64,000 nt of DNA from Steinernema hermaphroditum (Eukaryota > Nematoda > Chromadorea > Rhabditida > Steinernematidae), in contig CM059623.1 of NCBI GenBank assembly GCA_030435675.1, positions 6,226,012 to 6,290,011 of the forward strand, in the 5' to 3' direction. The position numbers and the translations under genes were made by a program. Positions 12,491 through 23,781 of this stretch are shown one piece after another (within the stretch, counting starts at the first letter, position 1; every line of letters starts with the position of its first letter). The notes beneath the pieces are model-generated. The model saw only the letters and a list, made by a program, of their open reading frames with translations. It ran no database searches and had not been told where the DNA came from.

Positions 12491-12890
12491 GGTGTAACAA
12501 ATATTAGTGGTTTATGTACAAGTTGAAAGTTAAGAAAATATGGAGCTATCCAAACAAATAATGGAAGAGCATCGCTTTGAGGTGATCCTGAAAGAAGATG
12601 CCATCAGCAAGACTAACCACCATCCACGCGCGGGCAAAACTCGCTCCAGAAAAGCATGTTTGCGATCGCGGAACACAGGCAGAATCCCCGGTCGCAAGAC
12701 TATTCGTGGTCGCAAAGTCGAAATAAACAAACCCACACGAATACAATTACCACCACAACAACACACACTCAACAGTGACTGATATTCAGCAAGGAGGTTG
12801 CGAACCTCAACGTCGTCGCCGCCGTCCCGTATAAATTATTTATCTTAATAACAATTAATAGTTGCACTGATCAGAAGCAATACAGGTATA
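12491..12890. other. Intergenic, no supported gene
   Basis: Reading frames on both strands (for example 12530-12772 minus, 12540-12782 plus) overlap each other and have no recognisable motif. Promoter of the R3H gene probably lies here. Confidence 0.35.
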
Positions 12891-13659
12891 TCACTGCGAG
12901 GAAGGCTGCAAGACACCACGCTCTACCAGATCAGGCACCTCGACGGCGAGCCACGGTCCCAGTCCGAGGGAGAACGCTTGAGCGATCCCGAATTTGGGTG
13001 CATTGCGGGCCCACAGTGGTTTGAAATGGTCGCTCAAACATATTTTTCCACCGCGATACATCTTGGCAGTCTTCCCGTCGAGTTCCGGGATGGCGATTTC
13101 AGGGGCTGTCGTGGGGTAGGTTACTGGAATATCAAACTCGACGTCAAATTCATATCTGAAAACAGATTAACAAATACTACGACGTGGTAAACATCGGCGA
13201 CTTTTAATTAGCTCGCGTCACAATAACACCAGCGCTTGTGACGAGCTTGGATTAGATTCGGCGACTTTCAGTGAATCCTCAGGGAAGTGAAAACAAAACC
13301 AAATGGCGACGAAAGATCAGAAACAACTTGTCACCCTCGTAAACAACGGACCCAAAGAATCAAGGCTCGAACCCACTTACTTAACCATGTTGTGATAGTG
13401 CCAGCACTTCCCGAACCATCTCGTTCCATCCTCGCTGGCCTCCAGCCGGAACCAATCAGAGTCGGTTTCCTTGTTATTCTGCACGAAGGTGATGATCGCC
13501 TTGTACTCTTCTTCAAGCCGCCTGAGCCACAGCTCCCCTTCAAACACTCCGTTACGTTTAAAAAGCAGATGCAATGCTACCATCGCGGGGTCCGGCCTTC
13601 GTCTTCAGTAGCGGGATCTTCTTCAGTGCGTTTTTAGTCGATTCGTCGAGACCAGCCAT
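12891..13659 (-). CDS. ufc-1: UFM1-conjugating enzyme E2 (UFC1)
   Basis: UFC1 receives UFM1 from UBA5 and passes it to UFL1 substrates in ER-stress and ribosome quality control. The sequence reads [80 protein letters not shown], then [40 protein letters not shown] and [18 protein letters not shown] before the stop. The active-site cysteine is in GGKICL. Two introns: about 45 nt after GPRD, and about 220 nt after MVK. Full length, about 165 aa. Confidence 0.96.
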
Positions 13660-14228
13660 GCTCCTGAAATTGCAACATAGGTCAGCTAAACATCGATCGC
13701 GCTCCACGCTCCCTCGATCACTCAGCTGATTCGCACGCGAAATGCACAAAAGAGTGACGCGAGCGGCCGCACGGCAGAGAAGAAGAGAGCCGGCGGCAAT
13801 GGCGGCCGCCGCGTGTCGCCGTGACGGCCCTTCTTCTAGTCCCGCTCTGCCTGAAGAAGAAGTCGACGTGCGGAGGCGACGCCGGCGCAGCCGACCGGTG
13901 CAGGGAGCGAAGAAGGCGAACTGTGGCGACGCAGGCGACGCGCAGTTGGACGCAAACGGCGATTGCGAAACGTGTCGAAGGGCGATCTCCGCGGGAGTCG
14001 TCCCGTGGACTGAAGAGTGCATTGCTTTGTTTTTGTTTGCGGCATTTTGGTCGCCTCTTTCGAGGGCGGAGGGAATGCTTTGCTGCCAGTGCGTGCCGTC
14101 GAGGCGCTTCGGAGGGATGATGCCAGTGAAAGGCCGGCGAATGCGTCGGGGAATGTTGCGAAAGAGGCTCCTCTCGGTGAAACGTTTTACTGCCAACACG
14201 TAAGAATAGATTTTGCACAAATGCTGCA
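13660..14228. other. GC-rich intergenic segment
   Basis: Long overlapping reading frames exist on both strands (13742-14203 plus, 13718-14218 minus) but they are Arg-rich, without motifs, and mirror each other, as expected from GC-rich sequence. I do not call a gene. The UFC1 promoter and the eIF4G 3' end flank it. Confidence 0.4.
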
Positions 14229-16159
14229 TCAGACGGTACATAAGATATATATCAGCAGTTGCTCGATGCTCCGCCCTCCGCTCCTTTGAACCACGCCTTC
14301 TTCGCGAGCGAGCCCTGGTGACTGTTGACCTAAAAAGTTGGCCTTTCGTTGAAATTCACATAGTGAACGCACACGACGGAGGTTCCCCTCTCTGATTGGC
14401 GGCACCCTCGGGAGTCCGAAGCCCGAATGGCGTCTTTCTAGCTGATGAGCAGGAAGCATGCGGTCGAAGATATGTCCTCGATGCGCTCGGCGTTCGCGCG
14501 CCTCAAACTGAAACACGGTGGATACTGTATGATTTGCTCCCGCGCCTCACCTTCTCTCGGGCAATCTTGTTCTCCAACTCTTCCTTGCGCGCCTGCATGT
14601 GCACCTCCTTGATCGTCTTGGGTCCTGTATCAAGTCGGCGTGGATTCCAGCAATTCTTCTTCAACTCGATGAGGTCGACTATCATGAAGCGGATTCGGTT
14701 GGAATGGTTCGCAGAGATCGTCTTTAGATGAGCGATGTAAGAGTCAACGGGAAATCTCGCCTCTAGTTGACACTTCCCTTCGTGATTCACCAAACGCCTG
14801 CGGATCTGCTGCAGACGCTCCTGGTTCCACGTTTTCCCCACGTTAGACAGCATTTTCACAGCACACTCGATGGACTCCTCGTCGCCTCCCTCCTGCAAAA
14901 GCGATTGTTTCCTGACAGAAGAGGGGACTCACCGTGTCCTGGTCCATTCGGAGCAAGTGGACTACGCACCAATTGATGATGGCGGGGGTGATCAGATGGT
15001 GGCGGTAGAGCTGAAGTAGAGTCAGAGCGATCACAGCCGTGTGCTCACCTCTCCGATGAAACTGATGTTCCCGAGGATGCGACGCTTGAACTTCTTGGTG
15101 GAGAGCCCGAGGTTCTCGAGCATTTCCGCCTTCTTCCGCGCGTCCTCTTGAGCGTCGATCTCCTCGCGGAGAGTCTTCATCTTCGCCTCGTGCTCCGTCT
15201 TGTCCGACTCGAACGTTTTCTGGCATTTGTGGATAATGCCGTCGCGGAAGCGGCGCGACTCGTGCTTCTGCTGTTCGACCTCTGTCTGCAGGTTGCAGAG
15301 ATCGCTGTACATTGGACAAAATTTTGGCTCCTCCACCGCCTTGTCGAAAATGATGTCGATGACCGTCGGCAGCACACACGCGTCCTCGTAGATCTCATAG
15401 TCGAGGAAGGTCTTCGTCAGTGCTTCATACGTCGACGGCGTGATTTTGTTGAGCAGTGAGCGGATCTCACGGTACTTCTTCTAAAAGGGGACTTGAAAAG
15501 CGTCTCCTCACGACACTCACCGTCTTTGGGTCGACGACGCCGATCTTCGACGACGGCTTCCATGCGTGTTCCGCCTTGTGCGAAGGCTTCAGACGCTCGA
15601 TGACCACGGTCTCCGACTTTCGCCCACGGTCCCTCCGTTCCACTCGATTTCTTCCGAAGCCCACAGCGCCCCTTCCGTTGTCGGCAAGTGGTGTGAAGCC
15701 CCTTCCACCGCCACCCCGAGGAGGTCGCTCCGGAACCTGCGCAGCGTCGATACCAAGGAAGCGCAGCTCGAACTCTGATTTCGGCGATGCCACGTGCTTC
15801 AGTTCGTCGACGGCACTCCGCACAGCGAGTACGAACCGTTTTCCGTAGATGCGCTGCTCCAGGTCCACGGAGTCCAAGCGACGGAGCCCATCGATCTTCG
15901 CTCTGTGTCGGGCCACCGCCGCTTCGCGCGCTTCTCCCCTGAATCGTCGAGTTTTTGGATTCCTCCTCACGACTCACCTCTCCTTCTTCCGCGGCGGCAC
16001 CACCTTCCGCCCCTTAGCGTCGACGTTCCGTCTCTCGCTTTTCGCATCAGAAGCGACTTCGTCCAAGAGGTCACGCAGCACCTTCCGGCATTCTTCGACG
16101 TCCTCAGGCGGCAGCCGCTCACTAGCTACGCCTTCGCCTCCGCTGTCCACGTTAACCAT
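14229..16159 (-). CDS. ifg-1: Short eukaryotic initiation factor 4G (eIF4G)
   Basis: eIF4G is the scaffold joining eIF4E, eIF4A and eIF3. Order of elements: an N-terminal charged segment (VNVDSGGEGVASERLPPEDV); a putative eIF4E-binding helix QRIYGKRFVLAV that aligns with the vertebrate YDREFLLGF motif but has Val where Leu is usual; Arg/Gly region; LKPSHKAEHAWKPSSK; then the MIF4G domain (REIRSLLNKITPSTYEALTK, LPTVIDIIFDKAVEEPKFCP, CQKTFESDKTEHEAKM, KRRILGNISFIGE, AVKMLSNVGKTWN, NRIRFMIVDLIELKKNCWNP). After MIF4G a short tail of about 100 aa ends at 14229; I see no MA3 or HEAT-3 domain. Total is near 520 aa, much shorter than full eIF4G and like a short isoform. The ATG follows a TTACGCAG acceptor. 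Confidence 0.85.
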
Positions 16160-16182
16160 TTCGACCGTTCTGCGTAACCCGC

Positions 16183-19100
16183 TCACAGGGAATCAAATGC
16201 GGGGATTCTCCTTCCCAGTCTGTCTAGACTGCAAAGCTGCCCTTTTAGGACACAGACATGTCTAGACGAGTCTTCACAAAGTACTTCCGGAGAGACGTAG
16301 AATTCTTTTATCGAACTGTACATATAGATGGCACTTTCATAAGTTATGGCTTGTGATGGGGAGCAGGCTCCTACCGCGGGAATCTTCGCGGGATTCTGCT
16401 CGGCGACGTCATCAGATTCGGATTCCGGAGGGGAACCGCCGCGCTCGGGATCGGTGCTATCGATCCGTCGATGAGGTACTGGCGCCAATTCGGCTGCATG
16501 TCCATGACTCCGTCGCGCGGCGACTCCATCTAAACGCTTTCTGCCTGCAGTATCACCCGGGCTCACCTACAGTAACCCTGGAGTTCATGTCAAAGTGGTC
16601 TTCGCGAGGAAGACCACGGAATCGGCGCTGACTCCGCAACGAATCTTCGTTCATCCGCCGCGGCATGCTGTGGAACTGAAAGCGCGCTGATAGAAGAGAT
16701 ACAGTAGCGCCTACCGGGGACTCGGGTTCCTCATAGATCGACTCGTCATTGGCTACCGTATCTACGGGGCGATGGCGCCTCTCGCGACGAGGCGTCTCCC
16801 TCTCCATCCGGTCCATGCGGCGTCGATTTGAGCTCTCGAAGCTGTCGATGCTGTTATCGGTGGCTTCGCGGATACGGTAGTTAGGGGTGGTCTGCGGGCG
16901 ATACGGTAGCATACGGGGGCCGCCGTCGGAGCGGATCGTGGAGGAGATGTAGCCGGGTGGCGGAGGGGCCATCAGCATGCCTTGGCGGTGCACGGGAACG
17001 TTGATCGTGTTCGAGTGGTACCTACAGGGCTACGGTACGGGTACGGTGGCGGGGCACCTACGAGATGGCTTTATTGGGATTGGAGACGAAGTAGATGCTT
17101 GCGGCGTTCTCGTCGATGGCGAAGCAGCACCGGGCTGGCGACTCATCACCACAGACGTCTACGAGAGCGCCGACGGCGTCAGCGAGCTCCTCGGTGCAGA
17201 GGAGCATTACGGTAGGCACGACGAATAGGAGGAGGAAGAGACTGACGCCAGAGGAGACGAGCATCGTCCACCACACGTTCCACACGAGCGGCGACGTCAC
17301 CAGGAGGATCGGAATGTAGACGAGCAGCGGTATCACGCAACTCATTACGGTGGCTTTGAACGAGCACTGAACGAAGGGTTACTGTAGGTTGGAGGGAGAG
17401 GGCGCACCTGGAAGGCGTACTGGACGCGCAGATGGCCCGTGTTCTGAGTGCGTCCCGCATTGGAAAAGTGGTAACAGAAGTGGCACACGATGGCGATGGC
17501 GTGGGCGTTGCCTAGAAGAGTACTGTAGCGGTGGGGGCGGGATACCGTATACCCAGGAGCATAGTGGCGAGTGTGACGATGTTGAGTGGAATGCGGAGAT
17601 GGGCGGAGTAGCCGACACAGGTGGCGGCAAAGAAAAGCTGCGAGACGAGGAGGGTGACGAATAGGGCCGGATTCGCGAACAGAATCGCGGCGAGACCCGC
17701 CGACGAGCAGAGGACTACGGTAGCAGAGATGAGCGTCGAGTGTAGGAGCTGCTCGTCGTGGAGGAGGGAGAAGAGGAAGGGTGCCCGCACGATCAGAGGG
17801 ATGTTGGAAGCGCTGGCCCGCTCCCGGAGACCCCTGATGAGCACCAGTCTGAACGTGGGTTACGGTAGGTGTCACGGGAAGGGGCCTACTTCTCGTCGAC
17901 GCCTTTGGGACTGAGCTCGAGGTACATGCGGGAGGCGATGATCTGGGTCTGGAACTTGTCGAAGATGAGGTCGGTGGAGTAGCGCGCGTTGTGCTCGCTA
18001 GCCAAGAAGACGAAGTTTATCACTGGCACAATCGTGTCCTGCAACGAGGGGCTACCGTACTCCGGGCACCTGGCGCTTACCGGGTTGATGTCGTAGATGC
18101 TCTGCTGCTGGAAGCGCTCGAAGTCGATGAGCCAGGAGACCGCTCGCGTCGCGAACTGTTCGTTCTGAACTACCGTAATCCACGTGTCTGGAAGTTACCG
18201 TATACCTGTGCCCATCGGAGGAGATCGAGGAGAGCCTCGCGGCGGTGCCGATCATAGTAGTCGTAGACGCCGTCGACGATCACCTCGAGGTACTTGTCGC
18301 CGTGGGGAAAGGAGGTACGGTAGGCGGCGAGGAACTGCTGGCTCGAAGAGTTCGTCGCCACGAAATGCTCCTCGTGGAGGTCGACGCGGTGGAAGACACA
18401 GCCCCAGACGCCCACCATGAAGAATACGGTAGTCACCATGACGACGATGCTTCGGATAGCGGCGGAGCCAAGGAGCGCTCCCAGCTTCCGGACGGCGCTC
18501 CCGCGGACGTCGGCGATTCGCTCGTGGAGCACCTCTGTTGCCGCCTTATCGTAGCCTGGCATCTGCTTGTCTGAACGTCCTCGGGTTATGGTAGCCGCGC
18601 CCATCACTCACCGGTGTACTGTGTGTCACCCTCGGCGCAGCACAGGTACCATCGGATGCCCTCTGCCTCACGCTTGCCCGCGGCGTAGATGCTTACCGTA
18701 ATCCCGAAAACGCTGAAAATGAGGAGTGCGGTGACTCCCGACGCGACCACGAAGAAGAGGTACTGTAGGAACTGGTTCGCCGTCGTCAGACCAGCCGCAA
18801 CTAAAGGATTACGGTAATTAAGAACACCGGGAAAGCACGCTACCGAATGTGACTGCGAGGATGATGAGGATGATTACGGTAGCCGTGGCGTCCCAACTCA
18901 TGATCAGCGCCATTTTCTCGGAGGGGTGGATGGAAGCCTTCGAGTATCGCCCCCAGGAGTCGGAGAGACTGTAGAGGAGGAGGATGCCGATGGCTGTATG
19001 GAGTACGGTAGGCGCAAGGTACGCGACACTTACAGGTGATAGCGAAGACGGACGGGAAGACGGCGACGTTGAGGTGCTTGACACCGCTGAACTGGATACC

Positions 19101-20541
19101 GTATCCGCAGGCGCTGGCCAGCGCGATCGCCAAACCAATCATGAAGCCGAGGCAGGGACGACTACGGTAGGCGTCGCAGCGGAGGCCGGCGAAGAAGCAT
19201 ATGACAAGAAGGGGCGCCACGGCGACTCCCAGCTGGATGTGCACTTGCCTGAACATGGTTACCGTGTCCTCGAGGAACCTCTGCGCCGTCCACGAGTAGA
19301 GGGAGAGCCCCGAGGACTCGAGGCGAGCCTTCTCCTTCTCAACCTGAACAGAATATTGGTAGACGGATTACGGTAGGTTCCTACAGCGTGGTCGAAGGAT
19401 TTCTCCCAGCTCCTGAGGATGTCGCCTTTCAGGTTCTCTTTCATCTTGAACCTCAGAGAGAGCGCTCTCGCGCGCGCGATCACACCGTCCGAGTCCAGAT
19501 CGACGTCTGAAGCCCAGTCGAGGCGAAAGATTACGGTAGGCACCCACCTCCGACCATATGACCGATGAAGGTCTTCGAGAGGTTCTTCGAGGCCTCGACG
19601 ACGGCGTCAGGGAATTTTAGAATCGCCGAAGGGTCCTCGAGGCGCTCGACGATGGCGCTCGCGTTTCTGCAGTCCTCCCGACAGATGTCCTTCCACTATA
19701 CTAACCCCTTCAAAGCCCTATCGCACCCTCGGCACTTACATCAAGGTTCGTGGCGTCGTGGGGAACGTCGATTCCCTGAATGCGCGCGCGGAGGTTCTTC
19801 GCCAGCGACAGTGTCGCGTCGGTGATTACGTTATCGTAGTTATGTCTGCAACAGATCCACTGTAACCCGCACAGAGGACATCGAGTACTTGGTGTGAAGC
19901 AGAAGGCCGAAGTCGGCGGTGGAGAGGCGTCGGGCGGCGTCGAAAGCCGGGTTGGAGCCGTTGAAGACGAGCGGGATGCCTAGCTGGGAGCGGGCGGACC
20001 ACCCGCGTTGCTCGCCATGGAAGGTACTGAAGAAGGAAGCGAAGGGCGAGGAGAAGGCGATGTGCTCGCGGTACCAGAAAGGGAATGTGGCGGAGCCGGT
20101 GATGAAGGCCAGAGGAAAAAGCTGCAGCTGTGCGGTGAAAAGGATACGGTAGAGACACCCACCATGCAGAGGAATCCCTTGTGCGGAATCGCCTTCCCTA
20201 GTTGCCACATGACGCGCCGGATGAGCGCCTCGACGAAGCGGCAACAGAAGAACTGGTAGACGGGCGGACGACCTGAAGTGGTGGATTGTGGTAGCCGGAG
20301 AGGGGTGCGGTACGTTTGGAGTGCTTCGCCGACGACGACTCGCTGATCATGACGGGTGTGCTGAGCGACTTCCCGTCGCTGCGCCGGTCGACGTACGGGC
20401 AGAGCTCCATCGGCGCCTCCTTCGGCGACTCCGACGGCTTCGGGGACTTAGCCTCCTCCTGCAAAGGGTCTGTACGGGAAGAAGGACAATAACTTCAATG
20501 GCGCCGTGCCAGAAGACAGAATACTGTGGCAACTGTTCCAC
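16183..20541 (-). CDS. Patched-related (PTR/PTCHD-type) membrane protein
   Basis: PTR proteins are 12-pass sterol-sensing relatives of Patched, common in nematodes and used in moulting and cuticle trafficking. About 16 short exons read through on the minus strand. An N-terminal cytosolic region (MEQLPQYSVFWHGAI...SPKPSESPKEAPM) leads to a first membrane segment. A lumenal lobe contains LVFNGSNPAFDAARR and ...DICRED-type cysteines. The sterol-sensing-like block follows (LGVAVAPLLVICFFAGLRCD, FMIGLAIALASACGYGI, LNVAVFPSVF, MSWDATATVIILIILAVTF), then a second lobe (YLEVIVDGVYDYYDRHRREA, FATRAVSWLI-like, DTIVPVINFVFLASEHNARY, MYLELSPKG). The last membrane bundle is ALFVTLLVSQLFFAAT and VIPLLVYIPILLVTSPLVWN. 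The usual GxxDxF motif of the sterol-sensing domain is not evident. The C-terminus is uncertain: stop at 16553 without the last intron, or 16183 with it. The start at 20541 is the first ATG and is tentative. Confidence 0.72.
16568..20310. repeat. Dispersed TACCGTA/TACGGTA heptamer cluster
   Basis: By eye at least 22 exact TACCGTA or TACGGTA words lie in this 3.7 kb (examples near 16753, 16877, 16904, 17031, 17210, 17545, 17717, 17857, 18053, 18170, 18196, 18313, 18424, 18691, 18803, 18871, 19004, 19096, 19163, 19367, 19532, 20141), plus TACTGTA/TACAGTA variants (16571, 17374, 17519, 18763). About 0.5 would be expected by chance. The extended form read on the gene strand is often CTACCGTAATCC. 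Roughly half are inside 40-nt introns, where many sit 10-25 nt before the acceptor; the rest are in exons, coding Thr-Val or Tyr-Arg. Neighbouring genes show only scattered copies. Confidence 0.8.
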
Positions 20542-20735
20542 TCTTAGTCCTAGTGAGTTCTAAGCAAGCCGTCCTACTGTAGGATTAGATAAGAAAAAGC
20601 TGTGGGAGACAACTGAACAAAAGACTGTTTTCAAGCCGACAATGGCGCCCAGCAAGGGGTTCCCATGTGAAAACAAAATAGATCAGAGAGAGAGTCCCTC
20701 ATTGGGTACCTTTCCCTCTTCGAGGGAAACTGAGG

Positions 20736-21101
20736 CTATCGTACCCTCACACTCATCGGAGCCTTGTTGACGGCGTCGGGCCTCTCGGGACTGTCGTCCT
20801 TGGGCTTGAGGATGCCACCGGAGGGCTTCTCGAGCGCCTTGTACTTCGCGGAGTTCATGGAGCTTCCACTCTCGCTGCGACGACTCTAAAAGGAGAACGG
20901 GAGTTCCAGGTTGGGAGCAGGCGCCAAGTGGGTCGCGCCTTCCCGGACAATCGGTGATTAGTCAAAGCTGTCACCGTCGTCAATATTTGCATAAAGCCCC
21001 TTTCCCGGAGAACTCACCGACGATCCGACGCTGACGGAGAGCGGGGTCGCCTTCGAGGCGGGAGAGGCGCGGTCCTCAGGGGCCAGGGGACTCGAAGACA
21101 T
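20736..21101 (-). CDS. 77-aa protein of unknown function
   Basis: Two exons, 21018-21101 and 20736-20885, joined by a GTGAGT...TTTTAG intron of 132 nt. The first encodes MSSSPLAPEDRASPASKATP then LSVSVGSS. The second encodes SRRSESGSSMNSAKYKALEK, PSGGILKPKDDSPERPDAVN and ends KAPMSVRVR. Ser/Pro/Lys-rich and probably disordered. No family recognised. The frame is preserved exactly across the intron and codon use matches neighbours, which is the evidence that it is real. It lies between UCR-1 and the Patched-related gene on the same strand and could be an operon member or a 5' exon set of the downstream gene. Confidence 0.5.
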
Positions 21102-21695
21102 CGCCGGGGGCCTGGAAGAGGAGCGGCGCTAAGATGTACGAAATCTATCGAGAACGCGCCCTCGAAGCGACATATATTTTATACCGTCTGACCTGATTAG
21201 GCGCCGCGTTATCGCCGTCTCCGATATCTCCCGAGGAATGCCACCCGCGGCGCCGCAAGGCATCTCCGAGAATACGCCGGGGCCGGAGCGCAGAGGACGC
21301 CCCGAGGCCGAGGACCTCAGGGGAGCCAATTAGTGTGGGATTGGGTAATCAATGCAGGAGCCGTCGGGGTTAAGGTCGGCGCTTCGGGAACGACCGCAAT
21401 CGGCGCGCAAGGTCACCGGGCGAGAGTGCCCTCCAGCGGGGCGCACGCCTACGACTCTTATCAACGTTGCAACTTGCGCTGTTTTGTTGATTTTGCATGG
21501 GCTGGGTCAATCGTCCCAATTAAACTTCTCAAGGACGACACTGATACTCGATGGAGATGTTGTGCGGATGCCCAACTGACCACTCATCTGTCGCCCATCG
21601 CTTTATCACGGAGCTTATAAATTGCACTAGAACTATCCTTTATTCGCTTCAAGGGAACAAGCGTACATCAGTCGACACTACTCCATCATTCCTTT
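21102..21695. other. Intergenic, no supported gene
   Basis: Separates the UCR-1 3' end from the 77-aa gene. Short frames at 21129-21329 and 21333-21620 have no motif or splice logic. Confidence 0.35.
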
Positions 21696-23336
21696 TTACA
21701 GTCTCCACCAACTCATTCCGTAACGAAGGTGCGAGTAGTTGGGCCAAGCCTCGGTGCGACCTAGAAGGAGATTCGGTCAGTCGATGGTCAAGAAGCAGGG
21801 GAAACGTACCGACTCCCGAGCACACAATATCGCGATCGTAAACGTGTCTGGACATGGCCTCACGAATTGCGCTGGCATCGATACGGTCGATATCTTGCAC
21901 CAACTCTGCGGCGGTCTTCAGGTTTCCGGAATACAAAATCTGCAAGCAGCGTGCAGTGATGGGGACGACGCAGAGCGGATTACCTGACGGGCGTTGCTAT
22001 CGGCCTTGGCAGTGGTGCCTTCAAGGGAACGGAAGAGGTTGGTCTTGAGCTGGGCCTTGGCGCGGTCGACTTCGGCGTCCGTAACTCCGGATGTTAGGTG
22101 CTTCCATTCGCGTTGGAACTTGCGGACAATGCTCGTCGCGTCCTCCAAAGTGTGTCCAGCGAGAACAAAGTAGATTCCAAAGAGACCGGTGTCCTTGTAG
22201 TTCAGAGAGAAGTTCTCGTAGGAGAAGACTTCGGGGTCAGTGGACACCTTCTGGGCAAGGCGTGACGGGGCGTTCGTGGAGGCGGCGTGGGTGACGTCCC
22301 ACTGACCAACAAGGGTGCTAGCGACTTGGAGGGCGAGGCTGTCGGGGTGGCCAAGTCCGACTCCCTCTACGGCAACAGCTCCGTACATATGCGGAATGTT
22401 GTCGTCGCGGTAACGGTATTCAGATCCGGTGAAGCGGATTCCACCGACCACAGGAACTTTACGCTCGTATTCGTTGGACAAATCACCGAAGTACTTCTCG
22501 GCGAACTGGGAAAGCTGGTCTTGCGAGACGGCGCCAGCTCCGGAGATGACCATGCGGACGGGCTTGTAGTGGTCCTGAGCGAATTCAACAATGTCGCGGC
22601 GAGTGATGTTCCTGGGATGACATTGTCAACGGTTATAAGGGGAGATCGTACACTCACCTGATGGCATCGGTCGTTCCTAGGGGAGATCGGGCAAAGGGGG
22701 TTCCCTGGAAGGCGGCGCTATGCATGTTGTCGAAAACAACTTCTTGGATGTTTTCTTCGGCTTCCTGCATTTTGCGGATGAGAACATTGCGTTCGGTTTC
22801 GATGACAGCATCGTCAAACTTGCTGTTGCGGAGAACATCGGCCAAAATGTCGATCGTCTTTTCAATTTTGGAGGCGGGGCACTGCGCGTAGTAGCCTGTA
22901 TGTTCGCGAGAGGTGAACGAATTGAGGGAAGCGCCGATCTTGCCAAGCTCGGTTTCCAATTGAGCCTGGGTGCGCTTTCCGGTGCCCTAAAACGCGAATG
23001 CATCAGGGGGATTGCGTCCGTTTTCCAACCTTGTAGATCATGTGCTCCAAAAAGGTGGCGACTCCATTGTTACCATCGTTTTCATATCGGCTTCCCGAGT
23101 CAATCCAAACGCCAACGGTTGCGGTGCCAGAAGCCGTGGGCTGACTGGCAACGCGCAGGCCGTTTTTCAAGGTGGTCACTTCGGCGGCAGGAGCGCTCTG
23201 GAGAACTTCGCGAGCGGCCGCGCTGAATGATCGGGCCTAAACAACACCTTAAGGAGTCCAGAGCACCGGAAGACGACCTTACCACAGCACGCATAGGTCC
23301 AGAGTTGGCAGATCCACTGATAAATCGCAGAGCCAT
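21696..23336 (-). CDS. ucr-1: Mitochondrial complex III core protein 1 (ubiquinol-cytochrome c reductase)
   Basis: Core protein 1 is a matrix-side M16-peptidase-like subunit of the bc1 complex. The start MALRFISGSANSGPMRAVV is a typical presequence. The blocks VTTLKNGLRVASQPTASGTA, VGVWIDSGSRYENDGNNGVA, VIETERNVLIRKMQEAEE, FQGTPFARSPLGTTDAIR, DHYKPVRMVISGAGAV, FTGSEYRYRDDNIPHMYGAV, GQWDVTHAASTNAPSRL, NYKDTGLFGIYFVLAGHT and AIREAMSRHVYDRDI match nematode UCR-1. The zinc motif HxxEH is TFLEH here, so the first His is lost, as in non-proteolytic core proteins; this argues against beta-MPP. The last exon (after an intron ending CTTCTAG) encodes RTEAWPNYSHLRYGMSWWRL. Complete, about 470 aa. Confidence 0.93.
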
Positions 23337-23781
23337 TTTCCCCTGAAAAAATAAGTGATGAAGAAGAAGTAGTACACAGTCAGGCTGGCATGAAAACAAA
23401 AGTAAAGTGCCGAGGAATGCCAAGAACCCAGAAATCTCCGTAGATTCCATCTTTTGACTTTGGCGACTGTCAACAGCAAACGCGCCTCTTGCAGTGTTCG
23501 CACGGAGAAGAAAATAAAACGCCCGGCGCGGAGTGCACAGAGAAACGTTGCTATCATCAAAATACCTTCGCGCTGGGACCCCAAACTGTCAAACGCTCGG
23601 TTCTGGACTGAAGCGTCATCGGGCTGGAGGGACCTGGGGATCTGAAACCTTATGCGTGTACTTCGCCACTTGCTTCTTCAAGTTGCTTCCGATTCTTGAA
23701 AATTTCAACGCAGAATCGGAAGCAACACGTCCTAAGGTTAACGATGCCAACGTACCGTACATCTACATGCATTCGGTATAT
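23337..23781. other. Intergenic, no supported gene
   Basis: Promoter side of UCR-1. Short frames only. Confidence 0.35.

Noticed and set aside
12530..12782. Hydrophobic minus-strand frame and basic plus-strand frame
   Set aside because: They are complementary to each other, short, and have no start or splice context.
13718..14218. 166- and 153-codon frames on opposite strands
   Set aside because: Mirror-image Arg-rich frames in GC-rich sequence between UFC1 and eIF4G; no motif on either strand.
21696..23336. Beta subunit of mitochondrial processing peptidase
   Set aside because: The zinc-binding HxxEH is lost and the C-terminal blocks match UCR-1 better.
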